Source: Tubulanus polymorphus (Eukaryota > Nemertea > Palaeonemertea > Tubulaniformes > Tubulanidae). Taken from it: a DNA stretch of 64,000 nucleotides. The position numbers and the translations under genes are program-made. The stretch lies in contig NC_134026.1 of assembly GCF_964204645.1 (NCBI RefSeq), positions 30,026,650 to 30,090,649 of the forward strand. The letters are read 5' to 3'. Of this stretch, positions 40,626-52,000 are shown piece by piece. The notes under the pieces are model-generated. The model had not been told where the DNA came from, did not search any database, and saw nothing but the letters and a program-made list of their open reading frames with translations. Position 1 is the stretch's first letter. Each line of letters opens with the position of its first letter.

Positions 40626-40991
40626 TTACCACGCGACCAATATCACTTTAGTTCGTAATCCTGATGATTTCATGTTGTAATATAAATCATATACCGCATA
40701 TCTACAATGTTTCTCTGGAAGACTTTCGCTTAATTTTTGCCAATCTTCTCTTTCCTTATCGTAATCAATCTCGCTGACTTTGTTCACGTCCTGCGACGGA
40801 AAAAGTGTCAGATCTTCATCTATCTCGATTTTTTCCAAATTCTTGGAAAATTTGAACGCCACAGCTTTCAGCCGCTGATCCGGGAATTTTTTTTTCATCT
40901 GATGCCCTTGTTCAGATTTACTAGATCCACCTTTGAGCTCTCTGAATAAACTTATAACATCATCATCGACCGTTACACCAGACATCGCCAT
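39372..40991 (-). CDS. ADF/cofilin, actin-depolymerising factor
   Basis: Two coding exons, 40630-40991 and 39372-39546, joined in phase 2, give 178 residues forming a single ADF-homology domain. The N terminus MAMSGVTVDDDVISLF matches the family pattern (M-A-S-G-V-x-V), including the regulatory Ser near the start. CRYAVYDLYYNMKSSGLRTKVILVAWAPDKASIKDKML is the diagnostic centre: the CRYA(V/L)YD strand and the WAPDxAxxKxKM(L/I)(Y/F)ASTKD actin-binding long helix. The start at 40991 is preferred; upstream Met at 41015 is also in frame. Cofilin severs and depolymerises actin filaments in the cytoplasm. Its only coding intron carries a (CA)n tract directly beside the splice donor and a MITE near its other end. 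Confidence 0.93.
39606..39863. mobile_element. hAT-like foldback MITE in the cofilin intron
   Basis: CAGGGTCCGATCTAAG at 39606-39621 is mirrored by CTTAGATCGGACCCTG at 39848-39863, a perfect 16-bp terminal inverted repeat. The 258-bp body contains a poly-C run and repeated TTGCCC/GGGCAA words. CAGGG ends suggest the hAT group, but I could not see a clean 8-bp target duplication, so the class is provisional. Confidence 0.7.
40591..40621. repeat. (CA)15 microsatellite beside the cofilin 5' splice site
   Basis: A pure 31-bp CA run, read as UG repeats in the cofilin transcript, begins 8 nt after the start of the intron's GTAAGT donor. Confidence 0.9.
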
Positions 40992-42171
40992 GTTGACGGT
41001 AGTATGTGTCAGCAACTCGCTCCTCCGCCGGTGAGAAATTGAAAACTGGGAGGACCGGCTAGTAATTATTCACGACCCGATTACCATATATGGAAATGGT
41101 ATGCTCCAGCATAGCGAAATACGCACGCACGATGGTAGCTGCTGCCATCTACTGGGTATGCAAATTCAAATCAGATTTTATTGAGACAAATCAGCAAATA
41201 AATACAACAAAACATAAATATGAAACACAAATTTATTTTCAACATAACTTTATAAACTCATTACGTTTAATATTTTCTCTTACTACAGAGTTTTTAGATT
41301 GCCAAAATTGTCGAACAGAAAGACTTGTAAATGTACATCAATTGATACTCATCATTAACTTAAAAAAATGAGTCACATGATGATTTCGCCAATAACTAAC
41401 ACTAGCAGAATCTACTGCAATTTTTGACTTTGCCACAATGGACTCCCTTCTTGCATAGACCAGCAAAAATACATTAAAAGATGTGTAGCCTAGCTAGTGT
41501 TCTATTCAAAGCCAATGCGAATTATTTGGTGAAATTATTTTAGTCAGGTCTGGATAGTTGATACTCCCAACAAATCTTTATCTATCAAACAACATTTATC
41601 GGTAGCAAATAAAGTGAATAAGGTGTAAATCATGAAGAGAAACTATGAGAAATAACTTTTCTATCTTAACATGCAATTTACCAGTAGCAGCTTCTAATAA
41701 ACCTGTATCAGTCAATTCTGAAATTGTGATATGTGATTATAGGAAGGAGATATAGGCGTGTTTGTATATTGAATCATTATGTGGACATTGGACCAGCCTG
41801 TTTATGTACATTTTACACTTGTGGACACAATTCTATCCCTGAATTCCAATCAATTATATTTATTCCTTCAAAATTTCTAAGAACATTCACCTGCTTTGAC
41901 TCCTTATTACAGTAGACTCACGATCTAAACTGCACGAGTTGGTGAATTTTTCTAAAACCTTCGTTTTCCCCGATTCAGAATTCTGTACTGACCCTCGATC
42001 TGTATCATTCATTCTTTCACTGATTCTCTAACTTGTTATAGCACCATAACATAAGACTAATTGAATAACTCGGTTCAGGAGCCTCAGTATTCGTTCAACA
42101 CATTGAAACTCTCATTTTTCTGCGCTCAGTTAATGCTATTTTAAAACCTACAATAATGAGATTCATTGTTG
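40992..42171. other. Interval between the cofilin start and the TBC gene stop
   Basis: It should contain the cofilin promoter and the 3' untranslated region of the TBC gene (TTTATT at 41869-41874 is a reverse-strand AATAAA). A CTCF-like motif lies at 41141-41155. No additional gene was seen. Confidence 0.5.
41141..41155 (-). promoter_or_regulatory. CTCF-like motif upstream of cofilin
   Basis: The minus strand reads CCAGTAGATGGCAGC, a full match to the simplified animal CTCF consensus CCASYAGRKGGCRSY. It is 150 bp upstream of the cofilin start codon. Confidence 0.4.
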
Positions 42172-45100
42172 TCACGTAGTTCCGCCGTCAATGCTCTCTC
42201 GCTCCTTCTCTAACAACAACTGGTCTTTTTTTGCCGTCAGAACGTTCGAAAATCGTCGTTTATCGATCTGCATCTTGATGCAGTCGACATTTTTAAACAA
42301 TTGCTCCGCCGTGATATTCTCCGGTAGTTTCGTAAGAAACTGCGCCAAATGTATAAAATCCAAATTGTACAAAACTGCTTCGAACATCCTCAAAATTCCT
42401 GCAAAGACAAACATCAGTTTTTATCAATTCATCCATTATCAGAACGAACCAACATTCCAATTATAATCCAGGGTGGCCACTTTTATTTCCCCAAATTTAC
42501 CCTTATTTTCAGGTAAGTGGCCATGCTGTAATTAGGAGCCAGTTTCATAGATGTGGGGGCAAAACAGCCCCTGGGAACGATATGAGATTTTACAGAAACA
42601 GTGAAATTTTGTCTAACTCTGACAAACTGGGACTGGCAAAATTAGTCCCAGGCCAAGTTTAAGAACATTTAAGTGAATTCTCATAACTAGGTTAAAGATA
42701 AATTGGTCACCCGATCTATGAAACCAGCCCCAGATATTTATGTTCGATTTATACCTAATGCTGTCCTAAACAAGAATTCCTCTCCATCGCGACAGAACAC
42801 GTCCCAAACCCGACTAGCAACATCTAGTGGCAGTGATTTGCTATATAGGGTAAAAATCCTACAATAATAATTGATTCATCATCATTAAATCATATACTTA
42901 TCACAAGGGAAATGAGGACAGACTATATCATCATTGTCATCCTACCAGCATGAACTTACCAATCAATTATATACAGATCTGGCGAAAGGTTATGCTTTTT
43001 AAAATGTTTGTATAACTTCGGGAGATTCTCGAGAAAGAAATCTTCATAAACTTGAAAATATGCTTTCATCTAAAATAGAACACAATTGAATAGTACTTCA
43101 TATGTAGGACATGTTTTTGTGTTGATGAATCGATTAAAACTATGAACAGTACATACCAGTGTTTCATCAATACGAAAGAATGCTACTTGACATGGTTTGT
43201 TTAAAAGATTGGCAAAACAGATAAAAGCATCGGCAACGTCCATGTTCAGTAACAAAACAGCAGCAAGGAATGACATACCCTGAACCTAAAGATGATAATA
43301 ACACTGTGTTTAATTACAAATAATGATAGAAATGACTACAGAAGACTGATTCATATACAGGATCCAGTTCTCCATAGTCGTGTGTTTGACTTTGAATTAG
43401 TTAATTTTCAGTGAGTTAACTCCGAGTCAAATTTTCACTGACAACCGTGGAATCGGGTCCTGTAGAATGAGCTGATTGCCAGAGAGGATAATGTAGTTTC
43501 CTGTAAATAACTTACATAACCAACATCAGGTCGATAACTGGTGTAGGCTCCCAGTAAACTATGCAACATGTCGTAATATGGTCCACCCTAAAATATAATT
43601 ACAAATTCATTCGATAACTTTTAAAATCTTCATTTTGACAGTAGTTTAACCCGTGGATCAGTTGTCACATTACTGAATTCTTTATTTTTCAGTCACAATT
43701 TACTAAGTGCATAAGTCGATAAGATCAATAACGATCATCCTAACAATGGCGACTTTAAGCAAGTTTGAGCGTGAAGCAGTTTGCAAAATATATTCCACCT
43801 TTTGAAAGACTTTGAGTTGAGGGAATGTTCGAGATACGTCGAGTCTAATCACGTCAACGCTTGCTTCTTTACTGTTACAACGAAAATCTTCACCATTCTC
43901 GCAACATTGCTGTAATAACTTCAGATAATCCTGAGCTCGACCGAGACATATTTCATACAATTCTACAAAGATAGAGCAACGTTTAAAAGAATCGATAAAA
44001 GAACAGCAGCGTAAACAATGACCTAAATCAATCGTGATAAAACGTCTCGTCAATTTTGCTCATTTCAGACACACGACTATTAATCATAAAGATTTCACAG
44101 TTCATGAAAAGTTTGACTCTAATTGATAAATACGTTGTGTACTTATGTATTTTATTCAATTGTTACCTTGTGTTAAATTGAGATCATTTCCTATAGCGAG
44201 TTTCCATACTTTACCACGAACACTAGAAGGGATTCCTAACCACCAAAGATCTCGAGCTTTCTTAGATTCTTTACTGAAATTAAATCGTTACACATTACCA
44301 GTATGTAATATCGTAGGGAGACCACTATTTCTAAATTCTCGAATCCCTCTCGGATTTCGCTGAACTTTCTTCGTAAAAGGGAAATATTCCCTGAGCTAGC
44401 TAAAGGTTAAGCATTCAAAGTCTTTTTGCTAAGAAAAGTGAAAGATTCTTTAAAATGTCACATACGCTGGCTCTCGTGATTCGACATCAATAAAACTGCA
44501 CATCGAAACAACCTCAAATTTCCTGAGTTGTCCATGTTTCACAAAAATGTATCAAATTCCCAAAGATTTTTCAGGATTTGTTATCCAGGTCAGTAGCCAT
44601 GTGTTGAATTTAAATTCTGTACTCACGTATTATCCCAGTTTGGTAATATTTGATTGTTCCAGATTTGTAACGATGCGCTCAATTGATCTTCGATCTTCAA
44701 TTGATGTTGCATTTGTTTTTTCTTCATTTTTAATTCTTTCAGTTCTTTCTTTTTCGCCGCTTCGACCATCGCTTCGTATTCCAGTTTATGGCGTAGTTCC
44801 TCTTCAGGTGATTTACTCGGCAAATTCATCGGCCGATTTTCTAAAATCAACGCGGTCGTCGAGAGAACTTCGACGTCTTTTTTCCGGCATCGAATCGGTG
44901 ATAACATCTGTAGACGATGTCGTGCTTGATATTCTTCACTTATTTGAGCTGCATCTTTTAACGGAGTTTGTTTCGGTGGCACTTTGCCGAATAATTTCCA
45001 TCCCAATGGACTAGGCGGTTCATTGACCTTTGATTGGTCCTTAGTTCGCTTCGAAAAAAGGTTTCTGTAAAATAGTTTATGGATGATCAATATTTCACAA

Positions 45101-46764
45101 AGGAAATGTAACACATGTACAGAATAACTATGTAATAATACAATAATAGATGTACAGTGTGAAACTTAAACACCATGGCATGGACCCTAACACGAAATCC
45201 AAGCTTACACGGAAAAACAAACGAGGATTCAAAAACTGTATTCAAGACAACCTATGTAATATGACGACTTATTCGATGATAAAACTTTCAACTTTGATGT
45301 AAACCTGCTTTTTCCAAACATCCTTTTTAGTCCACTTTACCAAACAAATTTCTTCAAAAATCCCAAAAATATCAGGATTTTTAAAGCTAAATTCACCAGA
45401 TCAGTAGAAAACATCCATATACAACCTATACTTTAAGGAAACAAGTGTCTCAAGTGAGTTTGATGTATGAGTAATGTAAACCTGCTTTATCCAAACATCC
45501 TTTTTAGCCCTTTTCCAAACAAATTTCTTCAAAAATCCCCAAAATATCAGGATTTTAAAAGCTAAATTCACCAGATCAGTAGAAAACATCCATATACAAT
45601 CTATACTTTAAGGAAACAAGTGTCTCAGTTGTTACCTTTTGTTAGTGTCTTTCATTAGTAAAAATGTTCATAAATCCTGTTTATGTTCGCTCTGTTCACT
45701 GATTCACAGTCAAATGAATGAAGTCAGCACATGATAACATACGACGTGTAGATATATATGTCTCTGTACTTCGGTCTATAGTTATTTACCAGAACAATTA
45801 CACACTATACACTATACATTCATTGAAATGAGGACACGACTGCAAATCCGGTAATTAGTATCATAAGCATTAATTCAACCAAAGTTCAACTGATTGAATT
45901 AAGCAATAGAGACTAAACCAAAAAAAATACATGTTCAATAAAAAGGGATTTATCTGTATGAATTTGGAAGGAATATTTAATAACAATGTAAACAGCTTAA
46001 AATTCTCCTTTTGTTCCCGGTCTGTGTAATCGTTTGCCCTTGGACACATACTGATAAACTACCGGTCAACAACTAAATTTGAATGGATTACATTGAGAAC
46101 ATTCTAAATGATGAAGTGTGAACGCGACTTAACCCTTTCAGTGCTAACTAATAAACACTTACTACTACTAAAGTGCTGGAGATAATTTGAAAATTCAAAC
46201 CGATCCCTAGTTAGTTACCTAATCGTTTGTGGTAAGCTTTTTACAATCAGATGGGCTTATAGCAACATCCGATCGCGAAACTAAACCACAGACGGGTTAC
46301 TGACTACCCTATCCCCATCCCTGGTGTTGAAAATATACCAATACACCACTATGCAGTGTCCAAGAAAAGTCTATCACCGATTTATACATAGAATATCAAT
46401 AAACTCTAAAAGACCGAAATGCTGCAACTTACTTCGAAAGGAAACTGGAGAGAGCTTTACTGCGTTTTCCTTTAGCTGCCTGTTGTAATGAGACATCGTT
46501 ATCACTGGTCATCGGTTCACTGATCGCCGCTTTCTCAAACGTGTTTCTCGAATGGAGATTAATCTCGACGAATCCGGTATCGTCGGTTAAATCGATATCG
46601 GTTAGTTGAATATCGGTGGCGACCTCCTCCGCCCCGGCGGCGGTTGATATCGATAAATCAGTACCGGTACTTAAACTAGACATACTCGAATGAGACGACG
46701 CGTCGGTGGTCACTGAATTAACTCTTTCTATCGTAGATTGTGACGTGGTGTTTTCGGCGTGTTC

Positions 46765-46807
<43 letters not shown>

Positions 46808-47520
46808 AGATTCGATATTCCATCGTGATCGACTTGATGACGATCGTCGCGCTGTTGTACGTTTATTTCCGACGACTGCGCGACATCGTTTTGAACGCTC
46901 AGAACTCTAGTATGCGGTATATAGACGAGCGGGATGTTTTCTAAAACGGTCGAAAGTCGACTATTTTCCGGATTAACGTTGACGGTAACAGCCGCCCCCT
47001 GGTGGTGTAAGGTATTATTAGATCGAGTAGATTCTAACAGTATACTATCACAGATCGAATTATTCATTTCAACCGATGAGATTTTTCCCGCTAACAGATG
47101 ACAATCCTCCATCGAAGTCGCTAGATTATTCACCAGTTCATCGGATGAATTAACGCGTAATAATTGACTGTTTTCTTCCGCCTGTTCGATGCTTCCCGGT
47201 GAACAACACGGAGATGTTAAACGATCCGTTGAATTACAACTGTAGAACTTTTCGCACGGCGAACAATCGGAATACGAATCGGTGTTTGTCGTTAGATTCG
47301 GTAAACTCGAAGATCGATCCGTTTCGAATACGGACGAATCGCGATGATTCAATTGTTCGAGTTTCATTTTCGAATTATTCGCGTGGGGCGACGACGAGGA
47401 TTGATGATCGGCGATTGATGAAGTCGTTTTAGAGGCTGAAGCCATATTTCTCTCCAACGCTTCGTTAGATTTCAGTGATGATGCTGCATCAGTGATGATG
47501 TTATCAGATAAAACTGGCAT
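42172..47520 (-). CDS. TBC1D12/TBC1D14-type Rab GTPase-activating protein
   Basis: Nine coding exons in transcript order: 46433-47520, 44627-45064, 44167-44273, 43799-43962, 43516-43587, 43157-43285, 42960-43069, 42755-42858 and 42172-42398. Phases agree and give 812 residues (human TBC1D12 has 775). The N-terminal exon is a low-complexity Ser/Asn-rich region with a polyglutamine run. Then comes the subfamily-specific linker [47 protein letters not shown] and a coiled coil. The TBC domain starts at [27 protein letters not shown] (about 515) and has both catalytic fingers: [10 protein letters not shown] with Arg589 and YVQG with Gln625. It should therefore be an active Rab GAP. Vertebrate relatives act on recycling endosomes and autophagosome formation (Rab11, Rab1). 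TBC1D12 versus TBC1D14 cannot be separated; it is probably co-orthologous to both. Confidence 0.9.
42535..42731. mobile_element. Foldback MITE in the last intron of the TBC gene
   Basis: GGAGCCAGTTTCATAGAT at the left end is mirrored by ATCTATGAAACCAGCCCC at the right end, with two mismatches over 18 bp. It is non-coding and about 197 bp long. No clear target-site duplication was seen. Confidence 0.55.
43356..43464. mobile_element. Small TA-flanked foldback element in a TBC-gene intron
   Basis: The 105-bp body (43358-43462) starts CAGGATCCAGTTCTCCA and ends with the imperfect inverse TGGAATCGGGTCCTG, with TA on each side. It is a possible Tc1/mariner-type MITE. The inverted repeat is imperfect, so confidence is limited. 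Confidence 0.45.
45301..45627 (+). repeat. Tandem direct duplication of about 150 bp in TBC-gene intron 1
   Basis: A 152-bp segment (45301-45452, beginning AAACCTGCTTTTTCCAAACA) recurs at 45478-45627 with a few substitutions and small indels, separated by 25 bp. It shows no inverted ends, so it looks like a local duplication and not a transposon. Confidence 0.9.
46133..46392. mobile_element. Decayed piggyBac-like MITE interrupted by another element
   Basis: TTAA at 46129-46132 is followed by CCCTTTCAGTGCT, the same left end as the intact element at 58788. Shared words (GTGCTGGAGA, AATTTGAAAATTC, CCAATACACC, TATCACCGATTTATAC) run in the same order to about 46392. The middle is split by a TAGTTAG...CTGACTA element (46208-46306). 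The right terminus is eroded. It lies between exons 1 and 2 of the TBC gene. Confidence 0.6.
46199..46315. mobile_element. TAGTTAG-type MITE, copy 1, nested in the piggyBac-like relic
   Basis: The body 46208-46306 opens TAGTTAGTTACCTAATCGTT and closes GGGTTACTGACTA, so the ends form an imperfect inverted repeat of about 11 bp. The flanking 9-mers, ACCGATCCC and CCCTATCCC, agree at 7 of 9 positions, suggesting an old 9-bp target duplication like that of copy 3. Confidence 0.6.
46768..46803. repeat. Pure (CTG)12 trinucleotide repeat encoding polyglutamine
   Basis: Twelve uninterrupted CTG units on the plus strand are CAG codons of the minus-strand TBC gene. They give a run of about 12-13 Gln in the disordered N-terminal region. 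Confidence 0.95.
46991..47005 (-). promoter_or_regulatory. CTCF-like motif inside TBC-gene exon 1
   Basis: The minus strand reads CCACCAGGGGGCGGC, a full match to CCASYAGRKGGCRSY and to the vertebrate consensus core. The codons here encode part of HHQGAAV, so protein coding alone may explain the sequence. Confidence 0.35.
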
Positions 47521-49083
47521 GTTTTAATGCTGCCAATTGAGTTCATCATGAAACTACATTGATCCTCTCTTCACCTCACACGCACACCTCTGCCTCTATC
47601 TACAATTAGAAATATGATTTTTTTTCTATGAATTTAAGCTAAAGGTCATACAATGTTGATTTTGGAAAGTATATATGACTAGCCCAACCCCTGGATGCCG
47701 TGGTGGTGGTAATGATGTCGAGGCTTCAAGTGAAGTTCTTGCCATGCTAGTGAACAGACACAGTTTATTATATGATCAGATGACGAGTTTTTGGACAGCA
47801 GAGTTGAGTGAGTGAGGTCGAGGAGGGACCAGTCTCATACTCAACTTTTTGACACTTTGCTTGCTTGATGGGCTTGTTTTTGTGGTATATAGTAGCAACT
47901 AGTGGATAAGAAACTTGAATCCAATCAAGTCAGTCAACAAAAATGACTTGAACACTGTGTTGAATCTGTCATGATTGATTGAACTTAAGTGTCGTGTGTC
48001 TCAAGAGTAAGACTCGTTGTTGTGTGTGACGGACGGACGGTGTGTGTGTGGTGCATTGGGAATTTTTTAACGCCCAAACAAATTGAATATTACTCTCCAC
48101 GGTATAAACTAATTAGAATCAAAAATCATGTGAAGTATCACCTTTAATCAACACGGTCCATTAAGCGCACAGCGCTGAACAGCAGGTGTCATTATCTATT
48201 ATTAATCAGTTAATAACATCCCCGATTTTTTTCCAATTTGATGATACGCCATTTTGAAAATTTGTTTATACTCAAGTTATAAATATGAAACTGGGTCACT
48301 TCCTACTGAAATAACTACATCAATTCAATTTAGCGTGATTTTTATATACGTAGCTAGCACTTCTCTGCCGAAAACGAATACGTATTATTAGATATATCGA
48401 GGTAAAATAATTCTAAGAAATAGATAAAACTTTGCGAATAACTTCAGGTGTACGATATGATCGATTCGTCAATAATATATAATGTTAGTTCGACGTGCGG
48501 CGTAGAGTATCCGGTGCCACACAGTCTTCATACGGCGTCGAATACCCGTCCCGGTGCGTGTCGCGTGCAGCGCTCAATTTGAAGTGAAAGTTCGGTCGTC
48601 TAAAATGTAAATGTTAGGGAAATGAACCTGTGTCAACGCCTGTCAATCAATGAACTGTTTAGATATATATGTCTCTCATCTTGCTGAAACAATTCACATT
48701 TTCTCTTCATCCTCATCTTTCAGATGATAGATAACGTAAATTAAGACTTATCTCATCGCACTATTTACCGCCCAAAACCTACCAGAATCAAAGTCTTTAA
48801 TTATCGGCACTTATCACGTATTCACTACCCGTGTCTTTCAGCAGGGGCGCTTCTTGGGTGGTGGTTTTCGGGGTCCGGGTCCTATAGTTAGTTATCTAAT
48901 CGTTGGTGGTAAGCTTTTGTAATCTTGGCTAGGCTTTAAACCAATATATGTGGTGTATGAAAATATCCGCTTGTGAAACTGATAAGCCCCACACCAGGTT
49001 TCTGACAATCCGCTTTTGAAAATTTACTCATTTCTTCTGTTTTTCAGATATTGAGATAGAGATATAAACTTTGTATAGCGAGT
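47521..49083. promoter_or_regulatory. Head-to-head interval between the TBC gene and the RAP80-like gene
   Basis: The two genes diverge from this 1.56-kb region. A stretch at 48484-48600 is rich in CG dinucleotides and may be the core promoter or a 5' non-coding exon. A copy of the TAGTTAG element family lies at 48885-49007, and a GT/GACG microsatellite near 48020-48050. Confidence 0.45.
48885..49007. mobile_element. TAGTTAG-type MITE, copy 2
   Basis: It opens TAGTTAGTTATCTAATCGTT, shares GGTGGTAAGCTTTT and TGAAAATATCC with copy 3, and closes GGTTTCTGACA. Flanking 9-mers do not match, so this copy is probably older or truncated. Confidence 0.55.
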
Positions 49084-52000
49084 ATGGATCGATCTGGACG
49101 ATCTCGCAGATCAGTAATAGAATCTTCTACTAGTGATAATCATGATGATGTCAGTAGAATAAGTTGTGAATTAGTATTCATTTGATGGTTGGAAAATAAG
49201 AGTTTATATGTTTCTATTTTATAGGTTAATCTGATTCCGACCAAAAGATTAAAAAACAAAGGCAACAATGGGCAAACAAATAGCAATAATGATGATAGCA
49301 ACATTGATGAATTATTGGAAAGTATGAAATTCACGAGTGAAATCTGTGTGAAATTGATGTGAAAATTTATAAAAATACTTGAAATTTTATGAAAGTTTTT
49401 GTTTGCAGAAAAAATTTGATGTTCTTTCGTGCTGAATGTTGTATCTGTTTTACTTAGAGAGAAACATATGTGCATGTTAGTCTGAATACCGGACGTTGTT
49501 TATGGGTTCCCCTGTGGAGAACAATGGCTTGATACTAGACTAATGTGCATGTGTTTTATGCTCCTCCTCATTAAGGCCTTATGTTTTGAGTCTCGTAAAA
49601 AGTTTGTGAATTCCATATTTTAGGTTTTGGTTTTTACGAACCACATATATGTCAAGAAGAGAAAGAAAATTTGTTAAAGACTTTACGAGAATCAAAAGAT
49701 GTGGAGGTAAGTGACTACAGTGTTCCCTGAAAATCAGAAAAATTACTACCATTCAAATTTGTGGAAGTGTTTTGTTCTTCGTTATTTTTTCAGCAAGAAA
49801 AAGCTAAAGGTGAAAATTCGGTGGATTTTGACGAGATTCCAATTAATGAAAATGAACAGGTTAGTTTTACTAGGCTCCACTCGATACTGGTCAGATCCAC
49901 CGCAAAAAGTTTTAACTAATGGTATTTTGTCGGGTTTCACCCTGAAGTAGTCAGAAACATGTCTGTGGATATTTTCACAAACCACATTATCGTTGGTATA
50001 AGCTCATCCGATTGTAAAAAGCTTACCACCAACGATTAGGTAACTAATTAACCCTGAAGCTGATAGATGCATCTTCTTTTGAACATTTTCAGACGCAGGG
50101 CCTTAATTTAGAGGATAGAATTACTGATGATGATGATGATGATGAAGGTGATGTGACTGTCATACGTGAATTGAATAATTCCCAGATTAATGACTTTCCC
50201 TGGACAAACAACACAGATGCCAGTAAGCAGTCTGAAGGTAGTCAGGTAACTTAGGAAACAAGATCCAGATCGACATAGTTGACTTCGATATAGATTTAAA
50301 CATCGGAAATGAACTAATTTCAACTCTATCGTCAAACGTAATTGAAAATGTGGATCCTGAAGAATATGGTGTTTTTACAAATTTGATGTGCTTAGATTTT
50401 CACTGAATAACTGTAAGATTTGGTAAATTTCTACCGGTGAAAATTTTTGTATTAAGCATGTATTGATCTATTGAAAAATATGGTGCTTTGAGTTTACAAA
50501 GCGCTTTGACTGCATTTACGCTTCCATTGTAGCTTGAGTATGCAAAGCTGAATAATTTTGTCATTTTAGTGATCCAATAACTTGTCGCAACTGCATTGAT
50601 TCGGACAATTTTACCTCAAAATTATGAACTAATAAGGCTAAAAAAAATTGATACCTTGTTTCTCCGCTCTGCTGAGATTAAATGTTGACCCGGCCAGCCG
50701 CCTATCTACCCTATACATTACTTTTTTTAAAATCGTGATCAATTTAACCATAACAGACCCGGCCGCTATAGAAATGAACTGTTTATTAATTTTATCATAT
50801 TTTACAAAAATGACCCGGCCGCTGCGGAGAAACAAGGTATCATTTTTGTTTAGCCTAATTTCTGTACAGACATATTTTCAGAACGATGAAGTTGATGTAG
50901 AAATTGATGAGACTGATCAGAATGAAGATAATATTTATAGCACTGATTCGGTATCTCATTCCTCAAAACGAAGACGTCTTTCATCTGAACAAGCTCCTCA
51001 ACTAAAAAGAGGAAGAAACGAAAATGTAAAAGTGGTATGTGTTTGATTACTATCGGGCACATCTGCAGCTCAAAGTCCTCAATCTTAGTTCAGTTTGATA
51101 AGTGTTCAGTTTTTTCGTGGACACCAGAATTTTGTGATGATTAGTTCTTAGCTTAGTAAAATTTAACTAAAGAAACTGTGGAATGGAAACCCGGTTTCAC
51201 AGCGTGACGAAAGAGTTGAAACAGGTTCATTTTCAATGCTCTTTAACCCAGAGGGACTTGAACCCTTTGGAATTGGATCCTAATTGTTTTTGATTATTGA
51301 AATTATAATAAATGCATTTTTTGTTGCTTTTTAGGAAAAACGTTATCGTCCGATTTTTTCATTTGAAGAGTGGTCCGATGACGATTCGTCAAAATCACCG
51401 CAACCGAAACAGTTAAAACGCGTGTATAAAAGAAACACTTGTAACGAGTTCTCATATTTTACACCAAAGGGCGCTTGTCCGCGCAAACAAAGCCTTAGAG
51501 TATACAAACACATTCTCAACTATCATAGACATTTGTTTGAATATCAATCGCGTCTACGATCGCGAATATCGTGGGAAGGAATTGAATCTATAAAACCTGG
51601 TCCTCATATACCGGGCACACTAGATGTTTATCAAAGGGGGGAAACTGCTCAAAGCGATACAGACTCTGATGCGGAGGAGGGCAAGGATTTAGGACCTGAA
51701 TTCAGTTGTTTACCGTCGCAAATATCGGAAAAAAAACGTAAAATTAAACGCGCGTCATCATTGAAAATACCCGAAGAGAAAAGATTCGAAATCGCGAAGC
51801 AAATGGGAAGGATCGGAATGGATTCTAGCCGCGCTGAATCTCCCGATCTTGACTTTCAGGCTAATACGAAACAACGTTTATTAACGGAAGAAAAAGAGAT
51901 TGATTTCAAGGAAAGTGAGACGTGGGAACTGCCTTTAAATCAACGAATAGCTCAACTACCGCAGCGGCGCCAGAGCGTTAACAATCGCGCAACAACAGAC

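Noticed and set aside
50638-50835. 65-residue minus-strand frames found twice with nearly the same sequence (also 53285-53482)
   Set aside because: Both lie wholly inside the 220-bp MITE copies and reflect the repeat, not a gene family.
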